Shown in pieces: positions 26,578 to 35,979 of a DNA stretch of 64,000 nt (positions are counted from its first letter, which is position 1; each line of letters begins with the position of its first letter). A model generated the notes under the pieces. The model saw nothing but the letters and a program-made list of their open reading frames with translations, searched no databases and had not been told where the DNA came from. This DNA comes from Pseudomonas fulva (lineage in GTDB: Bacteria; Pseudomonadota; Gammaproteobacteria; Pseudomonadales; Pseudomonadaceae), in NCBI RefSeq assembly GCF_023517795.1, contig NZ_CP082928.1:3720001-3784000 (forward strand), in the 5' to 3' direction. The position numbers were made by a program, and so were the translations under genes.

Positions 26578-27594
26578 GTGAGCAAGACCATGAAAGCCCT
26601 GGTACTCGACGAACACGGCGACCTCGACCAGTTGCGCGTCGTCACTGATAAGCCGATACCGGCAGTGGGCAGCGGACACGTGGTAATTCGCGTTGGCGCA
26701 TCGTCCTTCAATTACCACGACGTCTTCACGGTGAAGGGCATGCCCGGCATCAAGGTGCCGCTGCCGGTGGTCATCGGCCTCGACCTGGCCGGCACCATCA
26801 GCGAACTGGATGAAGGCGTGGAAGGGTGGAAAGTCGGTGACCGCGTGCTGATCAACCCGCTGAAACCCGATGTCGGCCTGATGGGCGAAATGGTCGATGG
26901 CGGCATGGCCGAGTACGCTCGCGTCGATGCACGGCAACTGATCCGCCTGCCCGATGCGGTGAGTTTCGAACAGGCAGCGGCCTTGCCGGTAGCCTACGGC
27001 ACCGCCCACCGCATGCTGATCACCCACAACACCGTGAAGGCCGGGGACCGCGTGCTGATCCTCGGCGCCAGCGGCGGTGTGGGCACCGCCTGCGTGATCC
27101 TCGCCAAACTGCTGGGCGCCGAGGTGATCGCCTGTGCCGGCAGTGACGAGAAGGGCGAGCGCCTCAAGGCGCTGGGCGCCGACCACGTCATCAACTACCG
27201 CGACACTGACTTCTCCAAATGGGCCATCGCCCAGTACGGCAAGCCGCAGCGCCGTACCTACGAAGGTGGCGTGGACGTGGTGATCAACTTCACCGGCGGC
27301 GACACCTGGCTGCCCTCGCTCAAGTGCATCAAGCGCGGCGGCACGCTGCTGGTGTGCGGCGCCACCGCCGGCCACGACCCCAAGGAAGACCTGCGCTATG
27401 TGTGGAGCTTCGAGCTCAACATCAAGGGCTCGAACAGCTTCTACGAAGACAACCTGGTCGGCCTGCTCGACCTGATCGCCGAGGGCAGGATCGACCCGAT
27501 CATCGACCGCGTCCTGCCCCTCGAACAGGCCGCCGAAGGCCTGGCGCTGATCCGTGACCGCGAAGTGCTGGGCAAGGTGGTCATCACGCCCTGA
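26578..27594 (+). CDS. Zinc-type MDR alcohol dehydrogenase/quinone oxidoreductase
   Basis: 338 aa, medium-chain dehydrogenase/reductase. GroES-like N-terminus (SSFNYHDVFTVKGMPG, VIGLDLAGTISEL) and a Rossmann half with ILGASGGVGTACVILAKLLGA. The structural-zinc Cys cluster is missing and catalytic ligands are not obvious, so an enoyl/quinone reductase role is possible. GTG 26578 has GGAG 10 bases upstream; ATG 26590 would be too far. Located 17 bp after the binding-protein gene. Confidence 0.9.
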   Translation: MSKTMKALVLDEHGDLDQLRVVTDKPIPAVGSGHVVIRVGASSFNYHDVFTVKGMPGIKVPLPVVIGLDLAGTISELDEGVEGWKVGDRVLINPLKPDVGLMGEMVDGGMAEYARVDARQLIRLPDAVSFEQAAALPVAYGTAHRMLITHNTVKAGDRVLILGASGGVGTACVILAKLLGAEVIACAGSDEKGERLKALGADHVINYRDTDFSKWAIAQYGKPQRRTYEGGVDVVINFTGGDTWLPSLKCIKRGGTLLVCGATAGHDPKEDLRYVWSFELNIKGSNSFYEDNLVGLLDLIAEGRIDPIIDRVLPLEQAAEGLALIRDREVLGKVVITP

Positions 27595-27614
27595 CCGGCC
27601 TGCAGCGACCCGTA

Positions 27615-27648
27615 CCGTGCAATCGTCCGTTTGCGGGCGATTGCACGG
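27615..27648 (+). other. Intra-operon hairpin
   Basis: 15-bp stem (CCGTGCAATCGTCCG pairing with CGGGCGATTGCACGG, one G-U) and a TTTG loop, in the gap between the MDR and thioesterase genes. No T-run follows, so it may be an mRNA-stability or processing element or an attenuator. Confidence 0.7.
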
Positions 27649-27678
27649 CCTCCGAAACAACTCAACAGGATTGATCTC

Positions 27679-28101
27679 ATGAGCGAAACGACACTTCCGA
27701 GCGCTGCCGACATCCAGGCCAAGCTGCTCAAGGGCCCCTATCACCAATGGCTGGGCCTGCAGGTTCAAGGGGTGGGTGAGGGCAGCATCGAACTCAGCGC
27801 GACATGGCGCGAAGAATGGGTGGTCAACGTCGAAGGTGGCTACACCCATGGCGGCATACTCGCCGCACTGGTCGACCTGACCGCGGACTGGGCGCTGGTG
27901 TCCAAGACCGGCAAGGGCGTGCCGACCATCGACCTGCGCGTCGATTACCACCGCCCGGCCAAGGGCGATCTGCGCGCCAAGGGCACGGTCATCAAGTTCG
28001 GCAAGCAGTTCTCGGTGGCCGAGGCGCAGGTCTTCGATGGCGAAGGCAACCTGGTCGCCAGTGGCCGCGGGGTCTATGCCACGCCTGCACCGAAGGCGTG
28101 A
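27679..28101 (+). CDS. PaaI family hot-dog thioesterase
   Basis: 140 aa. Hot-dog domain with GGYTHGGILAALVDLTADWAL, where PaaI-type enzymes place the catalytic Asp/Gly helix, and VDYHRPAKGDLRA. It hydrolyses acyl- or aroyl-CoA. Start ATG 27679 has CAGGA upstream. Five bases separate it from the VOC gene. With an acyl-CoA synthetase in the operon it may release stalled CoA esters or the final acid. Confidence 0.9.
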   Translation: MSETTLPSAADIQAKLLKGPYHQWLGLQVQGVGEGSIELSATWREEWVVNVEGGYTHGGILAALVDLTADWALVSKTGKGVPTIDLRVDYHRPAKGDLRAKGTVIKFGKQFSVAEAQVFDGEGNLVASGRGVYATPAPKA

Positions 28102-28105
28102 TTCC

Positions 28106-28894
28106 ATGAGTGCGGTACTGGATCACCTGGTCATCAACGCGCGCTTCGCTCTCGATGGGGCGGCAGAGGTATTCGCGGGGCTGGGGTTCACCCTCACGCC
28201 CCGGGGGCAGCATTCCCTCGGCTCGATCAACAACCTGATCATGTTCGCCGAGGGCTACCTGGAGCTGATCGGCTTGCCGGCCGGGGGCGAGCGTCTGCGG
28301 CAGGAAATTCTCGACAGTCCCCTCGGCATCGATGGCCTGGTGCTGGCCAGTGAAGACCCGCGCCGCACCCATGCGGCCCTGGTGCAGGCCGGTTTTCTGG
28401 TGCAGCCGGTGCAGCATTTCTCCAGGCCGGTGGAGGTCGATGGGGCCTCTGTTGAGGCACGCTTCGGCACCGTCCGGCTGCTGCCCGGGCAGTTCGATGC
28501 AGGCCGCGTGTACTTCTGCCATCACCAAACCCCCGAGTTGGTCTGGCGGCCCGAGTGGCTGGGCCATGCCAATGGCGTACACAGCATCGAACGACTGACG
28601 GTGGTCAGCGAGCAGCCGGTGCAGACGCGCGAGCTATTCGAGCGCCTGGGGCGCTTCGATGGGCGTTTCGCACTCGAGGTCATCGACGCGCAGGCCTGGC
28701 GCGCCCGGGTTGTTCAGACGCCAGAGGCCGGACAAGCGCGGCCGGAGCGTTTCGTGTCGATCGGCTTGCGCGGTGGTGACCCGGCGGATCTGGCGCAGCG
28801 TGCGGCGAGTCTTGGTTTGCCCCATCGGCAGGCGGCAGACCGGGTGGTGATTGCCATCCCGGCGTTCGCCACCGTACTGGAGTGCCTGGCATGA
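28106..28894 (+). CDS. VOC/glyoxalase-like protein
   Basis: 262 aa. It opens with LDHLVINARFALDGAAEVFAGLG, as in the Glyoxalase_3 branch of the vicinal oxygen chelate fold, and has ERLTVVSEQPVQTRELFERLG as a second repeat. Possible metal ligands include His in LDHLV and Glu in YLELIG. Members include isomerases, dioxygenases and lyases; the reaction is unassigned. It overlaps the adenylating enzyme gene by ATGA. Confidence 0.85.
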   Translation: MSAVLDHLVINARFALDGAAEVFAGLGFTLTPRGQHSLGSINNLIMFAEGYLELIGLPAGGERLRQEILDSPLGIDGLVLASEDPRRTHAALVQAGFLVQPVQHFSRPVEVDGASVEARFGTVRLLPGQFDAGRVYFCHHQTPELVWRPEWLGHANGVHSIERLTVVSEQPVQTRELFERLGRFDGRFALEVIDAQAWRARVVQTPEAGQARPERFVSIGLRGGDPADLAQRAASLGLPHRQAADRVVIAIPAFATVLECLA

Positions 28895-30426
28895 ACCCGC
28901 AGACCCGTAACCTGGGCCGCGTGCTCGACCCGCTGGTCTCCGGCGAGCGACTGGCGTTCATCGGTCTGGACAATCAGCTCAACGAGTCGCGTTGCAGCTA
29001 TGCCGAGCTGGATGCGCTGGCCGATGGTATCGCCCGTGGCCTGCTGGCCCGTGGGCTGGTGGCCGGAGAGCGCGTCGCGCTGCTGGCGTTCAATTCGCCG
29101 GCATCGATCGCCGCGCTGCTGGGCATCATGCGTGCCGGGCTGGTGGCGGTGCCGGTCAACCACCGCTTCCCGAAGGCGCTGATCGACTTCGTCATCGCCG
29201 ACAGTGGTGCGCGCCTGCTGTTCTGCGATGCGTTCCATGAACAGGTTGCCGCGGGCAGGGCCTGGGTGTCGCTGGAGGCGGAGGGCCTCGAGGCATTCAC
29301 CGAGCCCGGGGCGTTCAGCGCCTTCGAACCCGAGGGCGACGAGCCGGCGATGATGCTCTACACCTCGGGCTCCACCGGCAAACCCAAGGGTGTGGTGCTG
29401 AGCCACCGCGCCCACTTGTGGATCGTGCGCACCCGGTTGCAGGCCACGCCGCTGGCCGATGAGCGCACGCTGATCGCCGCGCCCTTGTATCACATGAATG
29501 CCCTGGCCCTGGCGCTGCTGGTGCTGGCCAGCGGGGCCACCGCGGTGCTGCTGCCGCAGTTCGGCGCTGCGGCCTACATCGAGGCGATCCAGCGTTACCG
29601 TTGCACCTGGCTGACCGCCGTGCCGCCGATGATCGCCATGATGCTGCGCGAGCAGGCGCTGCTGGCGCATGCCGACCTGTCCTCGGTACGGGTGGTGCGT
29701 ATGGGATCGGCGCCGGTGAGCGCCAGCCTGCTGGCGCAGATTCACCGTTTGCTGCCCAATGCGCGGGTCATCAACGCCTACGGCACCACCGAAGGCGGGC
29801 CGGTAGTGTTCGGGCCTCACCCTCAGGGCCTGCCCAGCCCGGCGCTGTCGGTGGGGCATGCCCATCCGGACGTACAGGTGCGCCTGCGTGACGAGGCGGG
29901 CGCGCTGGCCGACGAGGGCGTGCTGGAGCTGAAAAGCCCGGGCTTGATGTCCGGCTATCACAACCGCCCGGATCTGGCCGTACCGTTCACGGTCGATGGT
30001 TTCTATGTTACCGGCGACGTGTTTCGCCGGGATGCCGACGGCTTCCATACCTTCGTCGGCCGCCGTGACGACATGTTCGTCAGTGGCGGCGAGAACATCT
30101 ACCCCGGTGAGGTGGAAAAGCTTCTCGAGCGTCACCCCGAGGTGCAGCAGGCCTGCGTGGTGCCGGTCGAGGACGAGATCAAAGGGTTCAAGCCCATGGC
30201 CTTCGTCGTCCGGCGCCAGGGCAGTGCTGTCGGGGAGGCGGCCATCAAGGATTTCGCCCTGGCCCATGCACCGGCCTACCAGCATCCGCGTCGGGTGTGG
30301 TTCCTCGATAGCCTGCCGCTGGCCTCCACCCACAAGATCGACCGCAAGGCCTTGCTCGACAGGGCTCGGCGAAACCTCCTGGACAGTGACCGGACCACCG
30401 GACCGTCTGAATCGCAATCTGCCTAG
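28891..30426 (+). CDS. Acyl-CoA synthetase (AMP-binding ligase)
   Basis: 511 aa, ANL superfamily. P-loop-like MLYTSGSTGKPKG near residue 152, NAYGTTEGGP (A5), TGDVFRRDADGFHTFVGRRDD (A7-A8) and STHKIDRKALL with the C-terminal catalytic Lys (A10). It activates a carboxylic acid as acyl-adenylate, then as CoA ester. It shares an ATGA overlap with the VOC gene. As the only CoA-forming enzyme in the operon it probably begins catabolism of the imported acid. Confidence 0.94.
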   Translation: MNPQTRNLGRVLDPLVSGERLAFIGLDNQLNESRCSYAELDALADGIARGLLARGLVAGERVALLAFNSPASIAALLGIMRAGLVAVPVNHRFPKALIDFVIADSGARLLFCDAFHEQVAAGRAWVSLEAEGLEAFTEPGAFSAFEPEGDEPAMMLYTSGSTGKPKGVVLSHRAHLWIVRTRLQATPLADERTLIAAPLYHMNALALALLVLASGATAVLLPQFGAAAYIEAIQRYRCTWLTAVPPMIAMMLREQALLAHADLSSVRVVRMGSAPVSASLLAQIHRLLPNARVINAYGTTEGGPVVFGPHPQGLPSPALSVGHAHPDVQVRLRDEAGALADEGVLELKSPGLMSGYHNRPDLAVPFTVDGFYVTGDVFRRDADGFHTFVGRRDDMFVSGGENIYPGEVEKLLERHPEVQQACVVPVEDEIKGFKPMAFVVRRQGSAVGEAAIKDFALAHAPAYQHPRRVWFLDSLPLASTHKIDRKALLDRARRNLLDSDRTTGPSESQSA

Positions 30427-30437
30427 GACCTACCACC

Positions 30438-31502
30438 ATGCGCTTTGCTATCCGTTCCTTGCTGCCCCTGACGCTGGCCGTTGCCAGCCAAGCCCATGCC
30501 CTCGACGAGGTCACCGTCGCCCTGGCCATTCCACCAGCCGTCCACGACGGCGCGCCTTACGCTGCAGCCCAGGAGCTGGGCCTGTTCAAGGAGCAGGGGC
30601 TGAGTGTCAGTACCCTGGTGTTCCAGGGCGCCGGCGCCTTGCTTCCGCAGGTCGCCAGCAAGCGGGTGACCTTCGGTTTTCCGGTGGCTGAACCGGTGCT
30701 CTCCAGCCACTTCAACAAGAACCCCTTGCCGCTGCGCTACTTCTACAACGGCGTTCCCAGCCAGACCCTGGAATACCAGGTGCTCGCCGATTCGCCGATC
30801 AGGACCCTGGCCGATCTCGAGGGCAAGAAGATCGGTGTCGGCGCCCTGACCTGGGGCACGCTGCCCAACAGCCGCGCGGCCCTGCGCGTCGCCGGGCTGG
30901 AGCCTGGCAAGAACGTCGAGTTCGTCGCCGTCGGCGCGCTCGGCGCGGGCTTCCAGGCATTGCGCAGCGGCCAGGTGGATGCGCTCAACTTCAACAACAG
31001 CTGGGGCGACATGCTCGAGCTTTCCGGCACGCAAACCCGGCGCATCCAGTACCCCGAGGTGTTCCAGGAAAACCCCGGCAACGGCTTCATCGCGCACCAG
31101 GATACCTTCAGAGAAAACCCGGACCTGATCCGCCGCTTTGGTCGTGCCTATACCGAGGCACAGTTCGTGTGCGAGGTGAACCCGGCGTTCTGCGTGCAGG
31201 CGTTCTGGCGCCAGCATCCGGAAAGCAAGCCTGCCGATGCCCAGGGCAAGGGCCTGGAAGATGCCAAGACGCTGCTCAGCCGGCGCCTGCAACGTACCCT
31301 GTATTTCCCGGACGGCAGCCCGCGTGTGCCGGGGCAGTACGACCTGCAGGCGATCCGCGCGGCGGTCAAGGCGATGGCCGAGGCGGGCGAGTTCCCCAGC
31401 GCCGAGGTGCCGGTGGAGCAGGTGTTCTCCAACGAGTTCGTGCCGGCGTTCAACGACTTCGACCGTGATGCGCTGCGCAAGCGGGCAGAGGCGGCGCAAT
31501 GA
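30438..31502 (+). CDS. Second ABC substrate-binding protein, NitT/TauT type
   Basis: 354 aa. Signal peptide of about 21 residues ending AHA, then VTVALAIPPAVHDGAPYAAA, LADLEGKKIGVGAL and FQALRSGQVDALNFNN typical of SsuA/TauA-like proteins. Only weakly similar to the binding protein at 25577, and with a long C-terminus, so it probably recognises a different ligand. Its stop overlaps the next ATG (ATGA). It belongs with the ATPase and permease at 32803 and 33554. Confidence 0.92.
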   Translation: MRFAIRSLLPLTLAVASQAHALDEVTVALAIPPAVHDGAPYAAAQELGLFKEQGLSVSTLVFQGAGALLPQVASKRVTFGFPVAEPVLSSHFNKNPLPLRYFYNGVPSQTLEYQVLADSPIRTLADLEGKKIGVGALTWGTLPNSRAALRVAGLEPGKNVEFVAVGALGAGFQALRSGQVDALNFNNSWGDMLELSGTQTRRIQYPEVFQENPGNGFIAHQDTFRENPDLIRRFGRAYTEAQFVCEVNPAFCVQAFWRQHPESKPADAQGKGLEDAKTLLSRRLQRTLYFPDGSPRVPGQYDLQAIRAAVKAMAEAGEFPSAEVPVEQVFSNEFVPAFNDFDRDALRKRAEAAQ

Positions 31503-32806
31503 ACCCGGCATTCGAGATCGACATTGTCGATGGCCTGATCGACCAACCGCGGCGCATTCGCGTAGGGGGGCTGAACCCGGGGCTGGCGCGCCTGACCACC
31601 ACCCTGGAGCATCCCGATGGCAGCCTCTGGCAGAGCGAAGCCCGCTTCGACATCGCGGCCGACGGTGCACTAGATATCGATGCACAGCTGCCATTCGATG
31701 GCGACTGGAGCGAGCGGGAAGCGCTGGCGCCCGTGTGGGCGTTGCGTCAACTGAGCCCGCCCCGCAGGCCGCAAGCCAGCGAAGGGCTGGAGCCGCTGTC
31801 GATTCGCTTGCAGATCCGCGACGCGGCAGGGGCCAGTGCCTCGGCCACGCTCACCCAGCGCTTTCTCGCCCCCGGCGTGAGCCGCCGGGAAATTCGCGAC
31901 GAGGGGCTCAGCGCCAGCTTGTTCAGCCCCGCGGCTGCGGGCCCTCATCCTCTGGTCATCGTGCTCAACGGTTCGGGTGGCGGCACGCCGGAACAACGTG
32001 CAGCGCTGTATGCCGCACAGGGTTACACAGCATTGGCGCTGGCCTACTTCAAGGCGCCGGGGCTGCCTGAGCAAATTAGCGACACGCCACTGGAGTACTT
32101 CGAGCAGGCGCTGAACTGGGCGGCGCGCACGCTGCAGCCGCGACACGGTTTCATCGCCGTCGCCGGGCTGTCGCGCGGCGGTGAGCTGGCGTTGCTGCTG
32201 GGCGCCACCTTTCCCGAGCGGGTATCGGCGGTGATCGGCTACGTACCGAGTGCGGTGATTCACGGCACCTTGCGTGCCGGGCGCCCGGAGCAAGCCCGCG
32301 ACGCCGATGCCTGGACCTGGCGTGGCCAGCCGCTGCGCAATGTCTGGCGGGACAACCCGGCAGCCGACTGGCGGGCCTTCGACCAGCCACCCGAGCCCGG
32401 CGCGGCGATTCGCCAGGCGCCGGCGTTCGTGGCGGTGGAGGCACATGCCGCCAGTGTCGAGGCGGCGCGTATCCCGGTTGAGCGTATCGAGGGGCCGGTG
32501 TTGCTCATCTCGGGCAGTGACGATGGCTTCTGGCCGTCCAGCGCCTACAGCGAGCGCATGCAGGCCGAACTGCAGGCGGCCGGCCATGCCTGGCCGGTCA
32601 CCCATGTGCGCGGCGAAGGGGCGGGCCACGCCATCGGCTTTCCGTTTGTGCCGACCACCCAGATCGCTAAGGTTCATCCGGTTGCCGGGGTACTGATCAG
32701 CGGCGGCGGCACCCCTGTCGCCAATGCCCGGGCCAACCGCGAAAGCTGGCACGCCGTGCTGGCCTTCCTTGCCGATGCGCTGCGTGCCCGCGAGGCGCAG
32801 TCATGA
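31499..32806 (+). CDS. Acyl-CoA thioester hydrolase/BAAT-type alpha/beta-hydrolase
   Basis: 435 aa with the two-domain BAAT/acyl-CoA thioesterase layout. An N-terminal immunoglobulin-like region is followed by an alpha/beta-hydrolase. Catalytic parts: GLSRGGELALL with Ser225, ISGSDDGFWPS (acid), and GEGAGHAIGFP (His). The family acts on acyl-CoA, transferring to amino acids (glycine or taurine) or hydrolysing. It is embedded between binding-protein and ATPase genes with ATGA overlaps on both sides, so it is cotranslated. Confidence 0.88.
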   Translation: MNPAFEIDIVDGLIDQPRRIRVGGLNPGLARLTTTLEHPDGSLWQSEARFDIAADGALDIDAQLPFDGDWSEREALAPVWALRQLSPPRRPQASEGLEPLSIRLQIRDAAGASASATLTQRFLAPGVSRREIRDEGLSASLFSPAAAGPHPLVIVLNGSGGGTPEQRAALYAAQGYTALALAYFKAPGLPEQISDTPLEYFEQALNWAARTLQPRHGFIAVAGLSRGGELALLLGATFPERVSAVIGYVPSAVIHGTLRAGRPEQARDADAWTWRGQPLRNVWRDNPAADWRAFDQPPEPGAAIRQAPAFVAVEAHAASVEAARIPVERIEGPVLLISGSDDGFWPSSAYSERMQAELQAAGHAWPVTHVRGEGAGHAIGFPFVPTTQIAKVHPVAGVLISGGGTPVANARANRESWHAVLAFLADALRAREAQS

Positions 32807-33561
32807 GCGCGGCCCTGACCCTGCAGGACACAGGGCTGACCTACCAGACCCGACGTGGCGAGATCCAGGCCCTGGCCGAGGTGAACCTGCGCATCGAAGA
32901 CGGCGAGTTCGTGGCCGTGCTCGGGCCTTCGGGCTGCGGCAAGTCCACCATCCTCAAGCTCGCGGCGGGCTTGCTCGAGGCCAGCGCCGGGCAGGTCAGC
33001 GTGGCCGGGCAGGGCATCGACGGCCCGAGCCGGCACACCGGCGTGGTATTCCAGAAGCCCAATCTGCTGCCCTGGAAAACCGTGCTGAACAACGTGATGC
33101 TGCCGGCACGTACCCTCGGCCTGCCGATCGCCGAGGCGCGTCAGCGGGCACTGGCATTGCTCGAGCTGGTCGGCCTCGCGCCGTTCGCCAACGATTACCC
33201 GTTCGAGCTGTCGGGCGGCATGCAGCAGCGGGTCGGCATCGCCCGCATGCTGCTGCACGACCCGCGCCTGCTGCTGATGGACGAGCCGTTCGCGGCCCTC
33301 GATGCGCTGTCCCGCGAAGCGCTGACCCTAGAGCTGCAGCACATCTGGAGCCAGCAGCGTAAATCGGTGCTGTTCATTACCCACAGCATTCAGGAGGCGG
33401 TGTTCCTGGCCGACCGGGTGCTGGTCATGTCGCCGCGACCTGGTCGCATCATCGACGATGTGGCAATCACGCTGCCGCGGCCCCGTAGCCTGGACACTCT
33501 GGTCGATCCAACTTTCACCGCATTTTGCCAACAGCTGAGAAGGCATTTCACCCATGCGTAG
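32803..33561 (+). CDS. Second ABC ATPase, NitT/TauT type
   Basis: 252 aa. Walker A GPSGCGKST, Q-loop FQKPNLLPW, signature LSGGMQQRVGIARML, Walker B LLMDEPFAALD, switch FITHSIQEA. It starts inside the BAAT-type gene (ATGA) and overlaps the permease gene by 8 bp. Partner of the permease at 33554 and binding protein at 30438, giving importer 2 of the operon. Confidence 0.95.
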   Translation: MSAALTLQDTGLTYQTRRGEIQALAEVNLRIEDGEFVAVLGPSGCGKSTILKLAAGLLEASAGQVSVAGQGIDGPSRHTGVVFQKPNLLPWKTVLNNVMLPARTLGLPIAEARQRALALLELVGLAPFANDYPFELSGGMQQRVGIARMLLHDPRLLLMDEPFAALDALSREALTLELQHIWSQQRKSVLFITHSIQEAVFLADRVLVMSPRPGRIIDDVAITLPRPRSLDTLVDPTFTAFCQQLRRHFTHA

Positions 33562-34330
33562 ACTGCTGCCCGTGCTTTACCCCCTGACCAGCCTGGCGGT
33601 ATTGATCCTGATCTGGGACCTGTCCGTACGCCTGCTGGACATTCCCGATTATCTGCTGCCCGCCCCAGTGACGGTCTACCAGGCGCTGGCCGGCGGTTTC
33701 GCCGATGGCAGCCTGTGGCCACACATCGGCGTCACCCTGGGCGAAACGCTCAGCGGCTATGCCATTGGTTGTCTGCTGGCCATCACCTTGGGCGCCTTGC
33801 TGGCCGAGTCAGAAACCTTCGAGCGCTTCGTTTACCCGCTGCTGATCGGCCTGCAGGCAACCCCAAAGGTCGCCCTGGGACCGATCATTCTGGTGTGGTT
33901 CGGCTTCGGCATGACCTCCAAGATCGTGCTGGTGGCGCTGGTCTGTTTCTTCCCGCTGTTCGTCAACACGGTAAACGGCATTCGGCGTACCGACCCGGAG
34001 CTGCTCGACGCCTGCCGGTCCTTTTCCGCCTCGCGGCTTTACCTGCTGGTTCACGTGAAGTTCCCGGCCGCGGCCGGCGAGGTATTCGCCGGCCTGCAGA
34101 TCGGTGTGTCGCTGGCGTTGATCGGCGCGGTGGTCGGTGAATTCCTGTCGGCCCAGCGCGGTCTCGGTTACCTAATTGCCTCCAGCTCGGTGAGCATGAG
34201 CCTGGCGACCATGTTCGCCGGGGTCATCCTGCTGGCCTTCATCGGCCTGTGCGGGGCACAGGGCGTGCGCTGGCTACAGCGCCGCGTAATCTTCTGGGAG
34301 CCGGGCGCCGCCCGGCCCCGTAAACAGTGA
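33554..34330 (+). CDS. Second ABC permease, NitT/TauT type
   Basis: 258 aa, about six membrane helices, first at residues 8-25. The EAA loop is DACRSFSASRLYLLVHVKFPAAAGEV. 8-bp overlap with the ATPase gene. Together with 30438 and 32803 it forms a second complete importer, distinct in sequence from that at 24030-26560. Confidence 0.94.
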   Translation: MRRLLPVLYPLTSLAVLILIWDLSVRLLDIPDYLLPAPVTVYQALAGGFADGSLWPHIGVTLGETLSGYAIGCLLAITLGALLAESETFERFVYPLLIGLQATPKVALGPIILVWFGFGMTSKIVLVALVCFFPLFVNTVNGIRRTDPELLDACRSFSASRLYLLVHVKFPAAAGEVFAGLQIGVSLALIGAVVGEFLSAQRGLGYLIASSSVSMSLATMFAGVILLAFIGLCGAQGVRWLQRRVIFWEPGAARPRKQ

Positions 34331-34341
34331 AGGAGCGTTTC

Positions 34342-35964
34342 ATGTCGTTCGATTGGCGCAACCCCTACCCGACAACCCGTATTCCGTTGTTCGCCCGCAA
34401 TGTGGTGTCGACCTCCCATCCCATTGCGGCCCAGGCCGGACTGCGCCTGCTGCTGGCCGGCGGCAACGCCGTGGATGCAGCCATCGCCGCGGCTGCCACC
34501 CTGACCGTGGTCGAACCGGTTTCCTGCGGGTTGGGCAGTGATGCCTTCGCCCTGGTGTGGGACGGCGACTCGCTGCACGGGCTCAACGCTTCCGGTACCG
34601 CGCCCGGCGCCTGGACACCCGAGTATTTTCGTCGGCGCTATGGAGAGGACGGCCATGGCCATGCGAAACGGCCCGTGCGTGGTTGGGATTCGATCACCAT
34701 ACCCGGCGCGGTAGCCGGTTGGGCCGCGTTGCACGAGCGTTTCGGCAAGCGCCCCTTCGCCGAGGTGCTGGCGCCGGCGGTGGAGGTAGCCGAGCGCGGC
34801 ATCACCATCGCCCCGATCGTGGCGCACAAGTGGGCGGCAGCGGTTCCCGAACTGCAGGGCCAGCCGGGTTTCGCCGATGCCTTCATGCCCCATGACCGGG
34901 CGCCGCAGACTGGCGAGAAATTCGTCTTCGCCGATGCCGCGCGCACCTTGCGGTTGCTGGGCGAGCAGGGCGCACGTGCGTTCTACGAGGGTGAGATCGC
35001 CGAGGCTATCATCGGCCACGCCCGGGCCACGGGTGGCAATCTCACCGCCGCTGATCTACAGGGGTATCGCCCTGAGTGGGTCGCACCGATTTCACAGCGT
35101 TACCGTGGTTGCGAGGTGCACGAGATCCCGCCGAATGGCCAGGGCATTGCGGCACTCATCGCGCTGGGCATTCTCGAACACTTCGACCTGGCGGCTCTGC
35201 CGGTCGACTCGGCGGCGTCCCAGCACCTGCAGATCGAAGCCATGAAGCTGGCCTTCGCCGACGTTTACCGCTACGTCGCCGACCCGCGCAGCATGGAGGT
35301 CACCCCCGAGCAGATGCTCGAGCCGGCGTACCTCGCGCAGCGCGCCAGGGCCATCGACCCGCGCAAGGCCAGCCACCCGGGCTTCGGCCTGCCCAGGTCG
35401 GGCGGTACCGTGTACCTCAGCGTCGCCGACGAGGACGGCATGATGGTGTCCTTTATCCAGTCCAACTACATGGGCTTCGGCTCCGGCATCGTGGTGCCGG
35501 GGTATGGCATCAGCCTGCAGAACCGCGGTGCCGGGTTTTCCAGTGACCCGGCTTCGGCCAACGTGGTGGCGCCCGGCAAGCGGCCGTTCCATACCATCAT
35601 CCCGGCATTCCTCACCCGTGACGGTGTGGCGCAGATGAGTTTCGGCGTGATGGGTGGCGACATGCAGCCCCAGGGCCATGTACAGACCCTGGTGCGCATG
35701 CTTGATTACCAGCAGCAGCCCCAGGCGGCCTGCGATGCGCCACGCTGGAAGGTCAACCGGGATTTCTCGGTGGACCTGGAGGCCAGCATGGATGCCGATG
35801 CCATACGCGGGCTGGAGGAATTGGGCAACCGTCTGAAGTCCGTGGAGGACCCATACATGGACTTCGGTTCCGGGCAGTTCATCTGGCGGCTGTCGGATGA
35901 TCCTGCCCATGGCTATGTGGCTGCCAGCGACAGCCGTCGGGACGGACAGGCAGTAGGTTTTTGA
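34342..35964 (+). CDS. Gamma-glutamyltransferase-like Ntn hydrolase
   Basis: 540 aa. GGT/acylase family: AGGNAVDAAIAAAATLTVVEP near the N-terminus, the maturation site GG-Thr356-VYLSVADEDG (aligned with the nucleophile Thr of GGTs) and VMGGDMQPQGHVQ. There is no signal peptide, so it would be cytoplasmic, unlike periplasmic Ggt. It may cleave a gamma-glutamyl or other amide bond in the imported compound. ATG 34342 with AAGGAGCG just upstream. Last gene of the operon begun at 23305. Confidence 0.9.
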   Translation: MSFDWRNPYPTTRIPLFARNVVSTSHPIAAQAGLRLLLAGGNAVDAAIAAAATLTVVEPVSCGLGSDAFALVWDGDSLHGLNASGTAPGAWTPEYFRRRYGEDGHGHAKRPVRGWDSITIPGAVAGWAALHERFGKRPFAEVLAPAVEVAERGITIAPIVAHKWAAAVPELQGQPGFADAFMPHDRAPQTGEKFVFADAARTLRLLGEQGARAFYEGEIAEAIIGHARATGGNLTAADLQGYRPEWVAPISQRYRGCEVHEIPPNGQGIAALIALGILEHFDLAALPVDSAASQHLQIEAMKLAFADVYRYVADPRSMEVTPEQMLEPAYLAQRARAIDPRKASHPGFGLPRSGGTVYLSVADEDGMMVSFIQSNYMGFGSGIVVPGYGISLQNRGAGFSSDPASANVVAPGKRPFHTIIPAFLTRDGVAQMSFGVMGGDMQPQGHVQTLVRMLDYQQQPQAACDAPRWKVNRDFSVDLEASMDADAIRGLEELGNRLKSVEDPYMDFGSGQFIWRLSDDPAHGYVAASDSRRDGQAVGF

Positions 35965-35979
35965 GGTGGGATGGGGCAT

